Shown: piece after piece, positions 8,610-12,213 of the stretch | How the letters are laid out: every line of letters begins with the position of its first letter | Numbering within the stretch: the first letter of the stretch is position 1 | NCBI GenBank assembly: GCA_027405735.1 | Contig: JAPEHQ010000054.1 | Location: forward strand, 1 to 12,213 | Source of the DNA: Mucor racemosus | Taxonomy: Eukaryota > Mucoromycota > Mucoromycetes > Mucorales > Mucoraceae | Length of the DNA stretch: 12,213 bases | Direction of reading: 5' to 3' | Position numbers and translations under genes: made by a program | The notes under the pieces: model-generated | The model's database searches: none | What the model saw: the letters and a program-made list of their open reading frames with translations, nothing else | Told to the model about the DNA's origin: nothing

Positions 8610-9481
8610 ATGGCTATTACTGAGGCACAAATCACAGCTTTCAACAAGTATCTAAACGTTACTAATGGCCGAGAAAAACTGTGCAGATTGGTCCAATATT
8701 TCGCTCGTTTCTATGCCTTTTATTTACTTCGTCAAGGCGCATCTAAAGAAACTATTCAACGTTGGGTTAATTTAAAGAGCCATTTAGCTATAGGCCGTAA
8801 ATTCTTCCGTTTGTTGAAGCCTGTTGAACTTGCTCAATCTAGTGTCAAGAGTCTTGCTTTGGCAGATCCTATATTGAGGGCCACTCAATTTGTCAAATTT
8901 ACTAGTAATTTCTTCTATTTTACTTCAGAAGCCTTTAGTTTGGTAAATATCACATGAAAATTAGTATAGTATTGTAAATCTCATTATATATTTATTTTTT
9001 TTATTCAAATATAGTTGGACACAATCAACTTTTATAAACTTAGCGATGCTAAAAAGGTCAGTGATTTCGGTCTCAAATGCTGGTTTGTCTCATTGTCCGC
9101 TTCAATCATCTCTAGCTTGTATCAATTAAAGCAACTTCGTGTTCGTGCTGAGGCTTTAAAGACTGAAAAGTCTTTAGGTGATGTTGAGCAAAATAAATTG
9201 TTAAAGTAAGTTTACTGGTGCTCTTACCATACATCATCTAATGGTTTATTGTAGGGAGGAGCAAACTACCAAATACCAATTAATTCAAGATGTTGTTGAC
9301 ATTTGCATCCCTATTGGGGGTTTGAAATGGCTCAGCTTGGATGAAGGCCAAATTGGTATTGCCGGGTATGTTGTTTAATCGAGTCTTGAATGATAAATAC
9401 TTATTTTTTTATGTTTTATTTAGTATCATCACATCAGCTATGGCTATGAACACTCAATGGAAGAAGACTAATCCTGTTTAA
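8610..9481 (+). CDS. PEX11: Peroxisomal membrane protein PEX11
   Basis: Four exons, 8610-8942, 9015-9205, 9255-9365 and 9424-9481, give an intact 230-aa protein, close to the usual PEX11 length. Introns are 72, 49 and 58 nt with donors GTAAAT, GTAAGT and GTATGT and acceptors TAG. PEX11 is a peroxisomal membrane protein that elongates the membrane and promotes peroxisome division. Family features seen: the N-terminal FNKYLNVTNGREKLCRLVQY block with the amphipathic helix that remodels membrane, then LKSHLAIGRKFFRLLKPVE, LADPILRATQFVKF, a hydrophobic stretch around CWFVSLSASIISSLYQL, and a C-terminal segment VDICIPIGGLKWLSLDEGQ then GIAGIITSAM typical of the final membrane-associated helix. It ends NPV-stop. 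A TATA box lies 70 nt upstream. It stands alone between the BRD8-like gene and a gene-poor region. Confidence 0.92.
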
Positions 9482-9633
9482 AGTGGATGGAGAAATGTAT
9501 ATAGCCTTCTATTTAATGGACTAATAACCGATTTTACCATAAACCGCAATTATTGTTTTTATAACTATTGTGAGGGTCTTGTTTTAGTTGCTGATAACGG
9601 GCGATCCTTTAAGGCTAGGGAGTAGGGGAATAG
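9482..9633. other. PEX11 3' flank
   Basis: Sequence after the PEX11 stop. No canonical AATAAA was noted in the first 60 nt; AATGGACTAATAACC at 9512-9526 holds an AATAA-like element that might serve. No gene is seen. Confidence 0.35.
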
Positions 9634-9912
9634 GTTGATTTGCAAGGTAGCAATTTCAGGAAAACCAACATTATCTTATGTATTGAAGCGGATAAAGCTG
9701 CTCAAAAGCCAACATGAGATCAAAATGATGATGTTGATTTGCTATCTGCTGAAATAGCTAAAAGAAATAAGCATATTTACTCTAGCTCTAGTCCTCGTAA
9801 AGGTTGGTTCACGATGATGGGTAGGCTTTGGAAAAGCCTGTTGATTGTCGTTGAAAAAAAGAAATATTTCGATTTGAGGCAAATTTATTTGAATTTTACT
9901 ATGATAAATTAA
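9634..9912 (+). pseudogene. Possible gene relic with in-frame stop
   Basis: One frame stays open for 93 codons apart from a single TGA at 9715-9717, and ends in TAA at 9910-9912. It has a codon and residue mix unlike the AT-rich surroundings: IEADKAAQKPT, stop, DQNDDVDLLSAEIAKRNKHI then YSSSSPRKGWFTMMGRLWKS. There is no good ATG at its start, so it would be a 5'-truncated or decayed fragment. I do not recognise the family. Chance openness is possible, since this stretch is locally less AT-rich. Confidence 0.35.
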
Positions 9913-10439
9913 TGCACAACATAAATAGTTAGTTTACTCTGATATTTTTTTCTGCTCTATCAAGTAGACAACAATGAGATGAAATATATTCAGACATTGC
10001 TTTTGACAAAAAGCTGGTACATTTCCAATACCTGGTACATTTCCAATACCTGGAGCAACACTCCAACAAAATTGCTAAATTTTAAAAAAACGAGGTATAT
10101 TCAGAGATTATTTTACATTCTTAGTCGTCAATATTAAATTTATTCAACGTAGTGTGCTCCTTATACGCTGCCAAATAGATATGAACTCGTTGCATTATGT
10201 TACCTATTCCTAAATTTATTTTATATCTCACGAAAGACTCAAAAACGCGTAAAATTCACTGCTTTTTCCTTGAAAACTGAGTCTCATTTTTCATCCCTGC
10301 TCTACTTTTTGTTTTCACTAAATAACACCAAGAAAATATTATATGCCAATGTACCTGAGATGCTCACCTTTAATCCAAAAACAAGTATCCAGAAATATCC
10401 TATTTTTTACAATTGGTATTAATTTTTCAGTGCTTAGGT
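9913..10439. other. Gene-free AT-rich spacer left of repeat copy B
   Basis: No gene is supported. It contains the 18-bp tandem duplication at 10014-10053. A segment at about 10243-10290 (ACGCGTAAAATTCACTGCTT, then TTGAAAACTGAG) resembles the edge of repeat copy B at about 10452-10495 (ACGCGTATTTCACTGCTAAA, then TTGAAAACTTTGAG). This suggests a duplicated fragment of the repeat end. Confidence 0.45.
10014..10053 (+). repeat. 18-bp tandem duplication
   Basis: CTGGTACATTTCCAATAC occurs twice head to tail (10014-10031 and 10032-10049) with no mismatch and is followed by a partial third unit CTGG. The exact identity points to a recent event, such as replication slippage. No function is evident. 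Confidence 0.85.
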
Positions 10440-10900
10440 TTCAGATTTTTTACGCGTATTTCACTGCTAAAGGATTGAAAACTTTGAGGCTTCATAACTC
10501 CAGAAAACATTAAGCTATACTAACACTTTCTAATAATAAAACTTACTTGTTTTAAAGTGCTCTATAACATATTTTAATATAAAAAAAATCTGAGCACTTC
10601 TCTTTTTTTTTTTTTTTTTTTGACATTTCTATAGAAGGTTTCAAAATATTGGCTAGATTGAGCAATATTTTTTTGCATTCATGTCATTAAGCTCGTTAAG
10701 CTCTCTCGGACCCAATTTAGAGTTTTTCAAAATATTGATTTTTCGTGGAGATATCCTAAAAAATGTGTACAAAAAGGTACCTCCATTTCTAGCTTCCATT
10801 TTTCCCTTATATACCCTCATCCCAAATTCTGAATCTGAAAAAAATTTGGACAAAAATTCTGTTTTCTCTACGAAAAATGCAGCTAGAAAGTTCAGCAATA

Positions 10901-10908
10901 GGTCAATC
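10901..10908 (+). repeat. Target-site duplication, left (GGTCAATC)
   Basis: Exact 8-bp copy of 11273-11280. The preceding TA is also shared, so the duplication could be read as 10 bp. The 8-bp reading leaves matching TAGGA/TCCTA element ends and fits hAT integration. Confidence 0.75.
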
Positions 10909-11272
10909 TAGGATTTCACAAACAACGCATCGTATTACGGTTAACCGAGTTTGACTGCTTTAACGGGCCGTTTTTTATGCAAACTCGAATGAGGGTATTC
11001 GAGTTTCTTCTTTTTTTTTTTTTTGTCAGCTAAACTCGAAAACAGGGTTGAAAAAATACTTCAAGTTGTGAAACTGTCAAATATGCTATTATCAATTCAT
11101 AATCCCATATTAACTTGACAAGGTTGCTATTAACAGCCTCCTTAAGGCAAACCAATACTTGTTCCCACCCCGTTTTTATCTGGGTTACAAAAAAACGGGC
11201 CGTTTTCCAACTCGAATCGAATGGCCGTTTCCGTTAAAACTCGATTCAAACTCGAATCGAAGCCCATTCCTA
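10909..11272. mobile_element. Non-autonomous hAT-like element (MITE), 364 bp
   Basis: It is bounded by 8-bp direct repeats GGTCAATC and has short terminal inverted repeats TAGGA/TCCTA. On the minus strand the end reads TAGGAATGGGCTTCGA, close to the TAGGG(G)TGGGC-type ends of hAT transposons. Subterminal matches also run in inverted orientation: CGAGTTTGA at 10946-10954 with TCAAACTCG at 11246-11254, and TTTAACGG at 10959-10966 with CCGTTAAA at 11231-11238. Inside are repeated ACTCGAA(T) motifs (10983, 11034, 11210, 11250; inverse at 10997) and two copies of AACGGGCCGTT (10962-10972, 11194-11204), typical of clustered transposase-binding sites. There is no transposase frame, so movement would need an enzyme supplied elsewhere. 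The uninterrupted site is preserved in repeat copy A near 81-94. Confidence 0.78.
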
Positions 11273-11280
11273 GGTCAATC
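11273..11280 (+). repeat. Target-site duplication, right (GGTCAATC)
   Basis: Exact 8-bp partner of 10901-10908. It is directly followed by GATAGATAAT, which continues the sequence of repeat copy B. Confidence 0.75.
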
Positions 11281-11355
11281 GATAGATAATAATTTTGTGC
11301 ATTATTTCAATTAGGTATATCTTAAATATGCTTATAAAAAGTGTTGTGTATCTTC

Positions 11356-12213
11356 AAAAAACCTCCAAAATTTCAATTGCATTTTACGCAAAATTTAATG
11401 TGAAACATTTATTTAAATTTTATTTAGATGGATGCAGAATACAGAATTGTACAAAAACTATTTAATACGCTAGGTCAACTTTCTTTGTAGCTCATGAGCC
11501 ATTAAACAATTTCTGTTTTTTAATCATTTTTCATTCATTTCAACAAATAAGTTTTGGAACCCCGTGATGATAGGTTTAAACTGTGATAAGAACTATTATT
11601 TTGATTATCTCGATGAAAAATCAATATTTTTGACTGAAACAAAAAATACAGAGTAGCAATCCATTATATCTATCTTCTGAATACAGAAATTAAGCCCTAG
11701 ATAATGAGTTTTAAGTTTTACAAAATAATAAACTAATATTTACAACTGCAGAAAACAAAGAAAAAAAACCCATTATCCTTGTGAATATTGATCCAATTAA
11801 TCTCCAATTATACATGATGGTAGATTTTGATTTATCAGAATATGTTTATGTTAAATAAAACTAGAAATTCAATCAAGTAAAGAGATATCGTTTATTGGAA
11901 TGAAATTAATAGGGTTTATGTACTATTTGGTTTGGGGAATTAATGATGTAATAAGGCAGTTTAAATATTATTTATAGTAATGTATCATGCTGGTATATCA
12001 TGTTAGAATATTGTACTGGAGGAGTACCATGCTTCTATACCTTGCTTCTATATCATGGTGCTTTTGGGAGCATGGTTTAGTTAATATTCAATTACGTAAC
12101 TTCCGATTCCGAATCTGTTATTGTTTACTTTTTTGGATTTGACATAATCCGGTTTAAGAATGATACATCAGATTTAAATATATCCTGCATAAAAATTTAT
12201 ATTCTACTTTCAC
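11356..12213. other. Gene-free AT-rich region at the right edge
   Basis: No reading frame, RNA gene or element boundary could be supported. It contains short repeats around 11985-12076: TATCATG several times, TGCTTCTATA twice, and an 8-bp inverted pair ACCATGCT (12026-12033) and AGCATGGT (12069-12076). It may be the remains of older repeats or the distal flank of a gene beyond the window. Confidence 0.45.

Larger units (their letters stand above)
10440..11355 (-). repeat. Dispersed repeat, copy B (inverted, interrupted by an hAT-like element)
   Basis: Read on the minus strand, this matches copy A at 1-540 along nearly its whole length once the insertion at 10909-11272 plus one target duplication is removed (about 544 bp remain). 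It starts near 11355 (TTTTTTGAAGATACAC, compared with TTTTTTGAACATACGC in copy A) and fades near 10440. The internal 11-bp inverted pair is present with one change (TTTCGTGGAGA at 10741-10751, TCTCTACGAAA at 10865-10875). A run of 18 T lies near 10603-10621. The two copies are clearly diverged, so the family is old. No coding capacity is seen. Confidence 0.75.

Noticed and set aside
10653..10911. Overlapping open frames on both strands in repeat copy B
   Set aside because: They follow the non-coding repeat, are broken in copy A and show no domain.
12026..12076. Inverted 8-bp pair as a terminator or RNA gene
   Set aside because: A short stem with a 35-nt loop in AT-rich DNA; chance is likely.
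1..12213. tRNA, rRNA, CRISPR array, phage or bacterial mobile genes
   Set aside because: Scanning by eye found no tRNA B-box-like GGTTCRANNCC pair, no regular spaced repeats and no prokaryotic gene signals; the window is eukaryotic.

Overview
The window looks like nuclear DNA of a filamentous fungus, most likely an early-diverging (Mucoromycota-type) species. The evidence is AT-rich intergenic DNA, short GT-AG introns of about 49-72 nt, standard genetic code, compact gene packing, an F-box/leucine-rich-repeat gene of the kind expanded in these fungi, and a BRD8-type gene and a PEX11 gene with several introns. No prokaryotic, organellar or viral gene was seen.

Layout, left to right. (1) 1-~540: a degenerate repeat (copy A), probably cut by the window edge. 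(2) 819-2785, minus: F-box/LRR protein, broken by one apparent -1 frameshift near 1952-2010. (3) 2786-2980: short head-to-head promoter region with a possible uORF. (4) 2981-5546, plus: a RasGEF (CDC25-type) protein with a long acidic low-complexity tail. The tail carries a PAM2-like motif and five W-x-G-Y repeats, and two apparent -1 frameshifts lie inside the gene. (5) 5547-5713: convergent 3' ends. (6) 5714-7620, minus: six-exon BRD8/Bdc1-like bromodomain gene (540 aa after splicing), a predicted NuA4 acetyltransferase subunit. (7) 7621-8609: head-to-head intergenic region. (8) 8610-9481, plus: four-exon PEX11 (230 aa), peroxisome division. (9) 9482-10439: intergenic DNA with a possible gene relic and an 18-bp tandem duplication. 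(10) ~10440-11355: a second, inverted copy (copy B) of the left-edge repeat, interrupted by a 364-bp non-autonomous hAT-like element with 8-bp target-site duplications. (11) 11356-12213: AT-rich DNA with no gene seen.

The genes are ordinary housekeeping or regulatory genes and not an operon-like system: ubiquitin-ligase adaptor, Ras activation, chromatin acetylation and peroxisome division. The most unusual items are the RasGEF tail (PAM2 plus W-x-G-Y repeats, which suggests contact with poly(A)-binding protein) and the nested transposon, whose empty site is preserved in the other repeat copy. Three frameshifts in two genes, each repaired by one added base, suggest consensus errors or recent decay. 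BRD8 and PEX11 read cleanly.
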